This document shows, piece by piece, positions 1 to 9,191 of a stretch of 64,000 nt of DNA. The first letter of the stretch is position 1, and each line of letters starts with the position of its first letter. The DNA is taken from contig NZ_SJOO01000004.1 of NCBI RefSeq assembly GCF_004331265.1, positions 186,001-250,000 of the forward strand. Reading direction: 5' to 3'. The DNA is from Enterobacter wuhouensis. Lineage in GTDB: Bacteria > Pseudomonadota > Gammaproteobacteria > Enterobacterales > Enterobacteriaceae. Position numbers and translations under genes: made by a program. Under the pieces are notes generated by a model. It did no database searches. It was not told where the DNA came from and saw only the letters and a program-made list of their open reading frames with translations.

Positions 1-318
<318 letters not shown>

Positions 319-336
319 TGTCTTCTCAGCTCCTGA

Positions 337-1485
337 TTATTTAGCGGTCTTACGGTATTGCTCGATAAGTTCGATGAAGTGATCGAACAGCGGTGCGGCA
401 TCGTGCGGGCCAGGGCTGGCTTCAGGGTGCCCCTGGAAGCTGAACGCTGGCTTGTCGGTGCGATGGATGCCCTGCAGGGTGCCGTCGAACAGCGACTTGT
501 GCGTCACGCGCAGGTTAGCCGGCATGGACGCTTCGTCCACGGCAAAACCGTGGTTCTGCGCGGTGATCATCACCGTGTTGTTATCGATGTCTTTCACCGG
601 GTGGTTACCACCGTGGTGACCAAACTTCATCTTAATGGTGTTCGCACCGCTCGCCAGCGCCAGAAGCTGATGGCCGAGGCAGATGCCGAATACCGGAATG
701 TCGGTTTCCAGGAAGGATTTAATGGCGGCGATAGCGTAGTCGCACGGCGCCGGGTCGCCCGGGCCGTTAGAGAGGAAGATGCCGTCCGGGTTCATCTTCA
801 GAACATCTTCCGCAGACGTTTGTGCCGGGACGACCGTCAGGCGGCAGCCACGGTCAACCAGCATGCGCAGGATGTTGCGCTTGGCACCAAAATCGTAGGC
901 CACCACGTGGAACGGCAGCTCGCTCTCTTTTTTCGCTTCCGGCAGGTCGCCTTCCAGCGTCCAGCTCCCCTGCGTCCAGCCGTAGGCTTCCGCGGTGGTC
1001 ACTTCTTTCGCCAGGTCCATGCCGTTCAGGCCCGGGAAAGCTTTCGCTTTTTCCAGCGCCAGGGCCGCATCCAGGTTATCACCCGCGATGATGCAGCCGT
1101 TTTGTGCACCCTTCTCGCGCAGCAGGCGCGTCAGCTTACGGGTATCGATATCGGCAATCGCCACGATGTTATGGCGCTTCAGGTAGGAAGAGAGGTCTTC
1201 GGTATTGCGGAAGTTGCTGGCAATCAGCGGCAGGTCGCGAATGACCAGGCCTTGCGCATGTACCTGAGAGGATTCTTCGTCAGCCGCATTGGTGCCGACA
1301 TTGCCGATATGAGGATAGGTAAGAGTAACGATTTGGCGAGAATAGGAAGGATCAGTGAGGATTTCTTGATAACCGGTCATTGAAGTATTGAAAACGACTT
1401 CCCCAACCGCCGAACCCGTTGCCCCTATGGCCCGACCGATAAACTGGGTTCCGTCTTCCAGAACCAATAGCGCTGACTTAATCAA
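337..1485 (-). CDS. carA: Carbamoyl-phosphate synthase small (glutaminase) subunit
   Basis: CarA hydrolyses glutamine and passes ammonia to CarB. The 382 residues equal the E. coli length. The C-terminal half is a class I glutamine amidotransferase with the nucleophile in [16 protein letters not shown] (about Cys269) and the His/Glu pair in [13 protein letters not shown] place the start at the TTG at 1485 ([12 protein letters not shown]), as in E. coli, because a strong GGAGGG ribosome site lies just upstream. An in-frame ATG at 1512 would add nine residues over that site and over the ARG boxes. carA leads the carAB operon and is followed 18 bases later by carB. Two ARG-box-like sites just upstream indicate ArgR control. 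Confidence 0.96.
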   Translation of the reverse strand: MIKSALLVLEDGTQFIGRAIGATGSAVGEVVFNTSMTGYQEILTDPSYSRQIVTLTYPHIGNVGTNAADEESSQVHAQGLVIRDLPLIASNFRNTEDLSSYLKRHNIVAIADIDTRKLTRLLREKGAQNGCIIAGDNLDAALALEKAKAFPGLNGMDLAKEVTTAEAYGWTQGSWTLEGDLPEAKKESELPFHVVAYDFGAKRNILRMLVDRGCRLTVVPAQTSAEDVLKMNPDGIFLSNGPGDPAPCDYAIAAIKSFLETDIPVFGICLGHQLLALASGANTIKMKFGHHGGNHPVKDIDNNTVMITAQNHGFAVDEASMPANLRVTHKSLFDGTLQGIHRTDKPAFSFQGHPEASPGPHDAAPLFDHFIELIEQYRKTAK

Positions 1486-1495
1486 AACACCCTCC

Positions 1496-1534
1496 AGAGA
1501 ATATTCACTCACTTTATTTGCATATTAATTCATA
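1496..1534 (-). promoter_or_regulatory. Tandem ARG boxes at the carAB proximal promoter
   Basis: Two 18-bp sites separated by 3 bp, read on the minus strand as TATGAATTAATATGCAAA (1517-1534) and AGTGAGTGAATATTCTCT (1496-1513). Both approximate the ArgR consensus WNTGAATWWWWATTCANW, and the 3-bp spacing is the usual one. Their position just upstream of carA matches the arginine-repressed promoter P2 of E. coli carAB. Binding is inferred from the sequence. Confidence 0.75.
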
Positions 1535-1939
1535 ACCACGTCATGAATCAATGCAAATGTGTTGCCAGCGGATTTTTGGCAAACGGCGGCATTCTGGGGA
1601 TTTGGTGGGTAAAAGTCAACTCAAACCGGATATTTTGTTTATTCTTTTGCGAGCCTGACGGCCTGAATGGTGGTTAAGCGGCAAAAAGATCAGGTAAATC
1701 ACTATAGAAACCGCTTGCGCGACAAGTTTAGTGAAAATCCAGGTGTGAGAACACTAAAAAATAGACCAGATGGTCAAAATTTACATTACCGCAACACAAA
1801 ACCCGAGAAAGAAATGCAGTTTTAGGCCTTATTTACGATTTTTGAAGTGAAGAGGAAAAAATAAAAGGGCAATAAAATATTGCCCTATGCAATCAATACA
1901 TTACGACTGCAATAACCACATCACGATGGCTAATAAATC
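1535..1939. other. dapB-carA intergenic region (405 bp)
   Basis: This non-coding stretch holds the dapB terminator at its dapB end and the remaining upstream control region of carAB, which is AT-rich. In E. coli the distal pyrimidine-responsive promoter P1 with its PurR, IHF and PepA sites lies here. I can see AT-rich promoter-like DNA around 1740-1850 but cannot assign the individual sites with confidence. I see no small gene. Confidence 0.6.
1855..1886 (-). terminator. Rho-independent terminator after dapB
   Basis: Read on the minus strand, an 8-bp perfect stem AGGGCAAT/ATTGCCCT with a 5-base loop is followed by the T-rich run TTTTATTTTTT. It lies about 50 bases after the dapB stop and separates dapB from the carAB control region. 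Confidence 0.85.
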
Positions 1940-2776
<837 letters not shown>

Positions 2777-2893
2777 TTAAAATGATGTAAACCGTTTTCA
2801 GATTAACCAGCCTTCGCTGCGGCTGCCACTGAAAACGCCGATAATTAGAATTTAATGATAAACAGGGAGAGATATCAGTTAAAGACATGATCG

Positions 2894-3901
2894 TCAGCGA
2901 AAACCGCATGATTCCCGCACCACCAGCGCTGGCGGCAGGATGATCCGTTTAGGGGGTTCGTCGTTGCCCTGTATGCGGCTGAACAGTAACTCCCCGGCTT
3001 TGCGGCCAATCTCTTTTGCCGCCACCGATACGGTGGTTAACGCGGGCTGCACCAGCGCCGCTTCGGTAATGTCGTCAAAGCCGACCAGCGCAAAATCACG
3101 CCCCGGCTCGCGGTCCAGTTTGCGAAGGCTTTGCATCACCCCCAGCGCCACAATATCCTGATAGCAAATCGCCGCGCCGATCTCCGGATGCTCAAGGAGC
3201 AGCGCCTCCGCCACGCGCGCGCCGTCGCTTTGGCTGGCCTGCGAGGTTCTGATCCAGGCAGGATTCGGCGTGACGCCGTACTCCAGCAGCTTGCTGGTAA
3301 AGCCGCCGATACGCTGCGCCCGCGAGCCCGAGTTTTGGCTTCCTCCGATGAACGCAATGTGCCGGTGCCCCATTCTGAGCAGATGCTCGGTCGCCATCTG
3401 CGTGCCCAGGAAATTGTCCGTTCCGACAAAATCAAAATCCGGATCGTTCAGCGGGCGCACGACCATGATAGCGGGAATGTTGCGCCGCTTCAGCCCGTCA
3501 AAAAAGGCCTGTGGCGTTTCGCGGGCCGCGCACAGCACCATGCCGCCGACGTTATTGCGCATCAGCGAATCGACGAATTTTTGCTGCCGCTCTGCGGATT
3601 CCTCGCTGTTTGCCAGAAAAAGCAGCAGCTCATGGCGCTCCATTTCATGGCTGAGCCCCGCCGTCATCTCACCGTAAAACGGGTTGGTGATATCGTGTAA
3701 AAGCAGCCCGACCTGGTTACTGCTGCGATTGCGCAAATTGGCCGCCGTCTGGTTGTAGACATAGCCCGACTCGTCCAGCGCCCTGAGCACGCGTTCACGC
3801 GTGCTTTGCGAAATACGGCCTTTGTTGCAAAGCACCATAGAGACCGTCGCCGTTGACACGCCGGCGCGTTTCGCGACATCGGCCAGAGTAATTCCCGTCA
3901 T
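2894..3901 (-). CDS. LacI/GalR-family transcriptional repressor of the adjacent PTS locus
   Basis: The 335-residue protein has an N-terminal LacI helix-turn-helix (about residues 4-24, ITLADVAKRAGVSTATVSMV), the hinge helix region (YNQTAANLRNRSS), and a periplasmic-binding-protein-like effector domain from about residue 60 to the end. The overall pattern (VSMVLCNKGRIS, NPFYGEMTAGL, LLRMGHRHIAFIGG) resembles the MalI branch. It is transcribed divergently from the isomerase/PTS operon across a 187-bp gap containing two copies of a palindromic operator, one of which sits 24-41 bp upstream of its own start. This suggests that it represses both itself and the operon. A third copy lies in front of the cupin isomerase pair. 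The inducer is probably a phosphorylated or free sugar handled by this locus, but the sequence does not identify it. Confidence 0.9.
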   Translation of the reverse strand: MTGITLADVAKRAGVSTATVSMVLCNKGRISQSTRERVLRALDESGYVYNQTAANLRNRSSNQVGLLLHDITNPFYGEMTAGLSHEMERHELLLFLANSEESAERQQKFVDSLMRNNVGGMVLCAARETPQAFFDGLKRRNIPAIMVVRPLNDPDFDFVGTDNFLGTQMATEHLLRMGHRHIAFIGGSQNSGSRAQRIGGFTSKLLEYGVTPNPAWIRTSQASQSDGARVAEALLLEHPEIGAAICYQDIVALGVMQSLRKLDREPGRDFALVGFDDITEAALVQPALTTVSVAAKEIGRKAGELLFSRIQGNDEPPKRIILPPALVVRESCGFR

Positions 3902-3924
3902 ATTGCCTCCTTAGTCACCCCTAC

Positions 3925-3942
3925 AGATTAATCGAATAATCT
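3925..3942. promoter_or_regulatory. LacI-type operator copy 1 (regulator side)
   Basis: The sequence AGATTAATCGAATAATCT is an almost perfect palindrome centred on TCGA. It lies just upstream of the regulator gene and shares the 12-base core TTAATCGAATAA exactly with the copy at 4047. A third copy at 9780 differs in two bases of the core. Autoregulation is inferred from its position. Confidence 0.75.
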
Positions 3943-3960
3943 ATTTTTTGCATTTTTCCC

Positions 3961-3976
3961 TGTGAGACTCTTCACA
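3961..3976. promoter_or_regulatory. CRP-cAMP binding site
   Basis: TGTGA-N6-TCACA is present with both half-sites perfect (TGTGAGACTCTTCACA). It lies between the regulator and the isomerase/PTS operon, between two operator copies. This is where a CRP site would be expected for a catabolite-controlled sugar operon. I infer activation of the PTS operon and possibly of the regulator gene. Confidence 0.8.
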
Positions 3977-4015
3977 CTACCGCCGCCGATCCAGATTTGA
4001 TTGCCATTTATGGCG

Positions 4016-4032
4016 GGTTAATCGCGTTAACC
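4016..4032. promoter_or_regulatory. Variant operator-like palindrome
   Basis: GGTTAATCGCGTTAACC has the same GGTTAATCG left half as the operator at 4047 and a matching TTAACC right arm, but the half-sites are one base further apart. It could be a weak extra operator or a chance palindrome overlapping the promoter. Confidence 0.4.
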
Positions 4033-4046
4033 ACTCTTCTCAAATT

Positions 4047-4064
4047 CGGTTAATCGAATAACCT
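4047..4064. promoter_or_regulatory. LacI-type operator copy 2 (operon side)
   Basis: CGGTTAATCGAATAACCT lies 25 bp before the ATG of the isomerase gene, so it probably covers or follows the transcription start. The core is identical to the copy at 3925. The 122-bp centre-to-centre distance with a CRP site in between would allow looping, which is inference. Confidence 0.75.
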
Positions 4065-4088
4065 TAAATAACGATTACGGAGGATACA

Positions 4089-5831
4089 ATGACCACTTAC
4101 GACAAATTCCCCACGGTGACGATTCAAGGCTTTGACGACAGCGCATGGCAGGGATGGGAGGCGATTACCCGCATCCTTGCTGCAAAAACCCAGCAGCGCG
4201 GCAGCACTGTCCTGGTGATTGATTGCTATCCCGGCGTGCGCATGACCGAACTTGAAGAGAACGTGCTGCCGCGGTTACGCCCGGCGCTGACGATCAACGT
4301 TGAGCAGGCGCGACAGGATGAGCGCGCCATTCATGAGATGCTGGCGCGCAACCTCACCGACGACCGCGTCTTTGGCGTACTCTCCTGCCACCAGCTCGGT
4401 GAATTTTTCGATTCCGCGCGCTTAGAGGCCCTGCGGAATCAGGTGCATCAGTGCCCTGAGGGGCTGATTGTGATTTACGGTCCCGGCGCGGCGCTTGTCC
4501 ACCCCGGTGATGTGCTGGCGTATGCCGATCTGCCGCGCTGGGAGATCCAGCAGCGCATGCGCAGCGGCGAGATGGGAAACTGGGGCGCAGAGAATCAGCA
4601 GAAAGACATGCTCCGCCGCTACAAGCGCGCCTTTTTTGTCGAATGGCGCGTCTTCGATCGCCACAAAACGCCGCTGCTCAGGCGCGCCGATTTTTTACTG
4701 GATACCACCCGAGCGGACCAGCCGGCGATGGTCAGCGGTGAAGCCCTGCGGGCGGGGCTTGAGCAGACGACAACGCGGCCTTTCCGCGTGGTGCCCTTTT
4801 TCGATCCCGGCGTCTGGGGCGGCCAGTGGATGAAACAGCAATTCGATCTCGATCCCTCTGCACCCAACTACGCATGGTGTTTCGACTGCGTGCCCGAGGA
4901 GAACAGCCTGTTACTGCGTTTTGGCGCAGTGCGGATCGAGATCCCCTCTCAGGATCTGGTCCTGCTTGAACCTCGCGCTCTGCTGGGCGAGAAAGTTCAC
5001 GCGCGTTTCGGCGCAGAGTTCCCGATCCGCTTTGATTTCCTCGATACCATTGGTGGGCAAAATCTGAGCTTCCAGGTCCATCCGGTTACGGAATACATCC
5101 AGCAGCAGTTTGGAATGCACTACACCCAGGATGAGAGCTATTACATTCTGGAAGCCGAGCCGGATGCCGTGGTCTATCTGGGCACCAAAACCGGCACCGA
5201 GCCTCAGGTCATGATGGACGATCTCCGGCGCGCGGGGCGGGGTGAAAAAGCGTTTGATGATGCCCGCTTCGTGAATCAGATCCCGGCGAAAAAGCACGAC
5301 CATTTCCTGATCCCCGCCGGTACGGTGCACTGCTCCGGCGCGGGAACCATGGTGCTGGAGATCAGCGCCACGCCGTATATCTTCACCTTCAAGCTGTGGG
5401 ACTGGGGCCGTCTGGGCCTGGACGGCCTGCCGCGTCCGGTCCATCTGGAGCACGGCGAAAAGGTGATTGACTGGCAGCGCGATACCCAATGGGTGCATCA
5501 GCATCTGGTGAATCAGTTTGAACCGATCGCGGAAGGCAACTGCTGGCGCGAAGAACGCACCGGCCTGCACGAGCGTGAATTTATCGAAACTCGCCGCCAC
5601 TGGTTTAGCGAACCCGTTATGCACCATACCGGAGGCGGCGTGAACGTATTGAATCTGGTGGAGGGCAGCGAAGCGATTGTCGATAGCCCAACCGGAGCGT
5701 TTGAGCCGTTTATCGTCCATTACGCCGAAACCTTCATCATTCCGGCATCCGTGGGGGAATACCGCATTTCACCGTCAGCCAACGCTTCCGGGCAGGCGCT
5801 GGCGACCATCAAAGCCTGGGTAAGGAGCTAG
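4089..5831 (+). CDS. Class I mannose-6-phosphate isomerase with a large N-terminal extension
   Basis: The 580-residue protein is far longer than E. coli ManA (391). From about residue 231 it is a type I phosphomannose isomerase cupin. It has FFDPGVWGGQWM, the metal-site motif QVHP (329-332), a glutamate in TQDESYYI (about 349) and a histidine in AGTVHCSGAGT (about 414), followed by the conserved FTFKLWDWGR stretch. These would bind zinc and interconvert mannose-6-phosphate and fructose-6-phosphate. Residues 1-230 are not ManA. They contain a hydrophobic strand VLVIDCYPG and another GLIVIYGPGAAL, reminiscent of a P-loop kinase fold, but I see no intact Walker A motif. An AGGA ribosome site precedes the ATG. 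The stop is 2 bases before the EIIA gene, so it leads the PTS operon. Its true substrate could be a hexose phosphate other than mannose-6-phosphate. Confidence 0.88.
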   Translation: MTTYDKFPTVTIQGFDDSAWQGWEAITRILAAKTQQRGSTVLVIDCYPGVRMTELEENVLPRLRPALTINVEQARQDERAIHEMLARNLTDDRVFGVLSCHQLGEFFDSARLEALRNQVHQCPEGLIVIYGPGAALVHPGDVLAYADLPRWEIQQRMRSGEMGNWGAENQQKDMLRRYKRAFFVEWRVFDRHKTPLLRRADFLLDTTRADQPAMVSGEALRAGLEQTTTRPFRVVPFFDPGVWGGQWMKQQFDLDPSAPNYAWCFDCVPEENSLLLRFGAVRIEIPSQDLVLLEPRALLGEKVHARFGAEFPIRFDFLDTIGGQNLSFQVHPVTEYIQQQFGMHYTQDESYYILEAEPDAVVYLGTKTGTEPQVMMDDLRRAGRGEKAFDDARFVNQIPAKKHDHFLIPAGTVHCSGAGTMVLEISATPYIFTFKLWDWGRLGLDGLPRPVHLEHGEKVIDWQRDTQWVHQHLVNQFEPIAEGNCWREERTGLHEREFIETRRHWFSEPVMHHTGGGVNVLNLVEGSEAIVDSPTGAFEPFIVHYAETFIIPASVGEYRISPSANASGQALATIKAWVRS

Positions 5832-5833
5832 CG

Positions 5834-6262
5834 ATGATTCATTTTCTTGTTGCCACCCACGGCCCATTAGCCGCCGCGCTGCTGGAAAGCGGCCGGATGG
5901 TGTACGGCGATCTGCCCGGCGTTCACGCCGTGTGCCTGACGGAACAGGCGGGAATTGAGGGCTTCCGCCGCGACTTCAGCGCCGCGCTGGACGCGGCAGG
6001 CGTTAACGCCGACGGCGTGCTGGTGCTGTGCGATATGCAAAGCGGCACGCCGTGGAACGTGGCCTGTGAGGCCGCGTTTAATCCGCGCACGCAGCCGCCG
6101 GTCGCGGTGGTGGCGGGGGTCAACTTCCCGATGCTGCTGCAAACCGACGAGGTGATGGCGGCACGGGATGTTCATCATGCTGCCGCGCACATTATCGAAC
6201 TCACTCTGCCGACGCTGGTACAGGCGAAGCCGGTAGATTCTGCACAGACAGACGACTTTTAA
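5834..6262 (+). CDS. PTS mannose-family EIIA component
   Basis: This is a 142-residue cytosolic EIIA of the mannose/fructose/sorbose class. The N terminus MIHFLVATHGPLAAALLESG carries the phosphorylatable His9 in the ATHG motif. The next conserved segment, VLVLCDMQSGTPWNVA (about residues 62-77), corresponds to the family's D-GGTP-N loop, here read as QSGTP rather than GGTP. It would take a phosphoryl group from HPr and pass it to the EIIB encoded 10 bases downstream. The start is 2 bases after the isomerase stop, which indicates one transcript. It is most like AgaF/ManX-type single-domain EIIA proteins. Identification is by motif, length and operon. Confidence 0.9.
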   Translation: MIHFLVATHGPLAAALLESGRMVYGDLPGVHAVCLTEQAGIEGFRRDFSAALDAAGVNADGVLVLCDMQSGTPWNVACEAAFNPRTQPPVAVVAGVNFPMLLQTDEVMAARDVHHAAAHIIELTLPTLVQAKPVDSAQTDDF

Positions 6263-6272
6263 GGAGCCGCAT

Positions 6273-6767
6273 ATGAGTATTTCTTTTGTTCGCATCGACG
6301 ACCGCGTGATCCACGGGCAGCTCATCACACGCTGGGCCAAGGAGCTGCCCTGCGACGGCATCGTAGCCATTGACGATGCCGTCGCGGCCGACCCGCTGCT
6401 GTCATCGGTCATGAAGGGGGCCGTCTCAGATACCAAAGTGTGGCTGTTCGATACGGCCACCGCGATCGAAAAACTGCCAAAAGTGATCGCCAGCGAGAAG
6501 CGTTATTTTGTGATCGGCAAATCTCCGATCACGCTGCAGCGCATTGAACAGGCCGGCATTAGCCTGAAAAACAGCAACGGCAAAATCAACGTGGGGCCGA
6601 TGAGCGCTCGCGCCAACACCACCACTATCGGCCCGAATCAGTCGGTCACCCAGGATGAAGCGGCGGCATTCGACTGGCTGAGCGAACACGGACACGCGAT
6701 CGAATTCCGCCTGGTGCCCGATGCCAGTTTTTACACCTGGCAGGACGCCAGACAAAAGCTGAAATAA
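6273..6767 (+). CDS. PTS mannose-family EIIB component
   Basis: The 164-residue protein starts MSISFVRIDDRVIHGQL, the classic EIIB(Man) active-site motif with the phosphorylated His14. It continues with VIHGQLITRWAK and the VAIDDAVAADP segment typical of the fold. It transfers phosphate from EIIA to the sugar as the sugar passes through EIIC/EIID. A GGAGC ribosome site lies a few bases upstream. It is separated by 10 bases from EIIA and by 10 bases from EIIC. Full family length (about 160) with no truncation. Confidence 0.93.
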   Translation: MSISFVRIDDRVIHGQLITRWAKELPCDGIVAIDDAVAADPLLSSVMKGAVSDTKVWLFDTATAIEKLPKVIASEKRYFVIGKSPITLQRIEQAGISLKNSNGKINVGPMSARANTTTIGPNQSVTQDEAAAFDWLSEHGHAIEFRLVPDASFYTWQDARQKLK

Positions 6768-6777
6768 GGAGCAGACA

Positions 6778-7575
6778 ATGATTATCGAAGCGTCTTTAAT
6801 TGGCCTGCTGTGTTATCTGGGCGCGCTCAGCAGCCCGTGGCTTTTAGGGCTGACCGGCGGCTGGTATCTCCTCTCCCGACCGCTTATTTCCGGGATGCTG
6901 GTTGGCCTGATCCTGGGCGATATAAAGACCGGGATCATGATTGGCGTGGCGGTGCAGGCGGTCTATATCGCGATGGTCACCCCCGGCGGCTCGATGCCCG
7001 CAGATTTAAACTTCGTGGCGTATCCGGCCATTGCGCTGGGGATACTTTCCGGCAAAGGACCGGAGGTTGCCGTCGCGCTGGCGGCAACCATCGGTATCGC
7101 CGGAACGATTCTCTTCAATGCCATGATGGTGCTGAACTCGTTCTGGAACCATCGGGCGGATGTGGCCCTGGAGAACGGCGACGAGCGCGGGATCTACCTC
7201 AACAGCGCCATCTGGCCGCAGGCGATGAACTTCGTGCTGCGCTTTGTGCCTACCTTTATCGCCGTCTTTTTTGGCGCGCAGTACATCAGCGGCTTTATGG
7301 ACAGCCTGCCGCACGTCGTGCTGTCCACCATGAACGTGCTGGGCGGCATTTTGCCCGCCGTCGGTATTGCCATTCTGCTTAAGCAGATCATCAAAAGCTA
7401 TACCATGCTCATCTACTTTCTGGTGGGCTTCGTCTGCATCGTTTTCCTGAAGCTCAATATGGTTGCGCTGGTGATCGTGGGCGCCCTGCTGGCGCTGATC
7501 CATTACAACTATAAACCCGAAGCACCGCAGGCCGTGACTTCAGCACCCGTACCCGACGACGAGGATGAATTCTGA
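6778..7575 (+). CDS. PTS mannose-family EIIC permease component
   Basis: This is a 265-residue integral membrane protein of the EIIC(Man) type. Several hydrophobic segments are visible (for example residues 4-22, 33-70, 84-116 and 170-240). It has the conserved glycine-rich NFVAYPAIALGILSG loop and the GGSMPADLN segment typical of the family. With EIID it forms the membrane channel that binds the sugar. It ends in an acidic tail (VPDDEDEF), and its TGA overlaps the EIID ATG by one base (TGATG), so the two are translationally coupled. Substrate specificity cannot be read from the sequence. Confidence 0.92.
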   Translation: MIIEASLIGLLCYLGALSSPWLLGLTGGWYLLSRPLISGMLVGLILGDIKTGIMIGVAVQAVYIAMVTPGGSMPADLNFVAYPAIALGILSGKGPEVAVALAATIGIAGTILFNAMMVLNSFWNHRADVALENGDERGIYLNSAIWPQAMNFVLRFVPTFIAVFFGAQYISGFMDSLPHVVLSTMNVLGGILPAVGIAILLKQIIKSYTMLIYFLVGFVCIVFLKLNMVALVIVGALLALIHYNYKPEAPQAVTSAPVPDDEDEF

Positions 7576-8393
7576 TGGAAGAACGTAAACTCACCCGCAA
7601 GGATCTGCGCCGCTGCTGGCGGGCGTGGATGATGCACAACCTCTCCTCAATGAGCTTTGAGCGTCTGGAATCCTTCGGCTTTTGCCTGAGCATGCTGCCG
7701 GTGGCAAAAAAGCTCTATCCCGACGCGGCTCAGCGCACCGAGATGCTGCGCCGCCACGCGTCGTTCTACAACACCGAGCCACAGATTGGCGCGATTGTTA
7801 ACGGTATGGCGCTGGGGCTGGAAGAGAAGAAAGCCAACGGCGAGCCAATTGATGGGGAAACCATAAACACCCTGAAGGTGGGCCTGATGGGGCCGATCGC
7901 CGGGATCGGCGATTCGATGATCCCCGGCATGCTGATCCCGATCCTCCTCAGCATTGGGATGGCGCTGGCGGCTGGCGGAAATATCCTCGGCCCGCTGTTT
8001 TATACCGTCGCGTGGCTCGCCATTATTCTCCCCGGCTCCTGGTTCCTGTTCCTTAAAGGCTACCAGATGGGCTCAGGCTCCGTTGAGATGCTCGTCAGCA
8101 GCAAATCCACCCGGCTGCGGGAAGCGCTTTCTCTGCTGGGGGTTTTCGTCATGGGCGGCGTGGCGGCCAGCTACGTGAAGCTGGGAACCGGGCTGGAGTT
8201 CATCACCCGCGATGGGGTTAACATTCACGTGCAGCAGATGCTGGACGGTATTTTCCCACAGCTGCTTCCGCTGGCCGTGGTGCTGGGGACATGGTATCTG
8301 ATGGCAAAACGCGGCGTATCGCCGGTAAAAGCGATGGTGTTGCTGCTCATACTCGCCGCGCTTGGCGTAGCGTCCGGGTTGTTTGCCGGATAA
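7575..8393 (+). CDS. PTS mannose-family EIID permease component
   Basis: The 272-residue protein opens with the family signature LTRKDLRRCWRAWMMHNLSSMSFERLESFGF. It has the conserved FYNTEPQIGAIVNGMALGLEE and GLMGPIAGIGDSMIPG segments found in EIID(Man), with membrane segments in the C-terminal half (about 120-160, 185-205 and 225-270). It completes a four-gene EIIA-B-C-D set with all domains separate. Its start overlaps the EIIC stop. A strong terminator hairpin begins 3 bases after its stop, so the operon ends here. Confidence 0.93.
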   Translation: MEERKLTRKDLRRCWRAWMMHNLSSMSFERLESFGFCLSMLPVAKKLYPDAAQRTEMLRRHASFYNTEPQIGAIVNGMALGLEEKKANGEPIDGETINTLKVGLMGPIAGIGDSMIPGMLIPILLSIGMALAAGGNILGPLFYTVAWLAIILPGSWFLFLKGYQMGSGSVEMLVSSKSTRLREALSLLGVFVMGGVAASYVKLGTGLEFITRDGVNIHVQQMLDGIFPQLLPLAVVLGTWYLMAKRGVSPVKAMVLLLILAALGVASGLFAG

Positions 8394-8396
8394 GAG

Positions 8397-8422
8397 AACC
8401 GGGGCAATGCCCCGGTTTTTTT
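8397..8422 (+). terminator. Terminator between the PTS operon and the convergent cupin genes
   Basis: A perfect 10-bp stem, AACCGGGGCA/TGCCCCGGTT, is closed by a tiny loop and followed by seven T residues on the plus strand. It stops transcription leaving the EIID gene. On the minus strand it lies just after the cupin stop but has no T-run, so it is mainly a plus-strand terminator. Confidence 0.92.
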
Positions 8423-9191
8423 ATGGATGGAAGTTAACCCACAGCTCCGCCGTTTTATCCGGACGTGAGATAAACTGGAACCGCGCCGGATCGTCGATGA
8501 ACTGCTGATAAACAGGCGCATCGGTAATGCCGAACTCCGGATAGCTCCTCGGCGTGATCATCTGCAATCGCCCCGGCCTGTAGTGACTGTTGTGCTGCCA
8601 GACAATATGATCGCCCTGAACTAAGGGATACCAGGCCAGACCTTTTCGCGCGCGAACGGCGTCATACTCGAAGCCGTATTCCCGATCGCACCACGCGCCA
8701 AAGGTCAGCGGCTCGCTGGGCGAGGCGGAAATCGTCGCGTGCCCCCATCCCGGAGGAACCAGCACTTTCTCACCCGGCCCCGCGAGCACCGCAAAACAGC
8801 GTCCCGGATCGTCGTCGACATACTCCTGCATGTAGATAATCGCTTTACCCTGCCAGATTTCATACAGCTCAGGCGGCGACCATCCGCTGTGCTGGCTGAT
8901 GCGGTGAACATGGCCCTGGCTGCGGACCGGCTCATCGCCCAACTTTCCGGCGGCGTAGGTCACCACGCCAAAGAGCAGCATCCGCTTTTCAAGCTCTTGC
9001 CTGTCCGACAGGCGCGCCACGTCCATTGCAATGGCGTACACCTGCTCCGGCCCTTCGCAATCCGGGTTGCGCAGCGACGGACGGATCTGATCCAGCGTTC
9101 TGATCTCCGGCATCGGCCCGGTAACGTCTTCTCCGTAGCTAAAACCGAGCGGCTGGTGGGTAATGGTCATGTCGAGGCCGTAGTTAATCAT
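8421..9191 (-). CDS. Cupin-type glucose-6-phosphate isomerase family protein (second of tandem pair)
   Basis: The 256-residue cupin has the metal-binding pattern of cupin phosphoglucose isomerases: SQGHVHRISQHSGWSPPELYEIWQG, with the two histidines and glutamate, then VLVPPGWGHATIS with the third histidine. The start at 9191 (MINYGLDMTITH) overlaps the upstream cupin stop by 8 bases, indicating coupled translation. It diverges from its neighbour, with an extra C-terminal segment of about 70 residues after WCDREYGFEYD. It could act on a different phospho-sugar or form a heteromer with the neighbour. It converges on the PTS operon with a 27-base gap holding a terminator. The exact reaction is unproven. 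Confidence 0.8.
   Translation of the reverse strand: MINYGLDMTITHQPLGFSYGEDVTGPMPEIRTLDQIRPSLRNPDCEGPEQVYAIAMDVARLSDRQELEKRMLLFGVVTYAAGKLGDEPVRSQGHVHRISQHSGWSPPELYEIWQGKAIIYMQEYVDDDPGRCFAVLAGPGEKVLVPPGWGHATISASPSEPLTFGAWCDREYGFEYDAVRARKGLAWYPLVQGDHIVWQHNSHYRPGRLQMITPRSYPEFGITDAPVYQQFIDDPARFQFISRPDKTAELWVNFHP

Noticed and set aside
4911..5720. Minus-strand open frame inside the mannose-6-phosphate isomerase gene
   Set aside because: It is the shadow of a strongly supported gene and has no start signals or domains.
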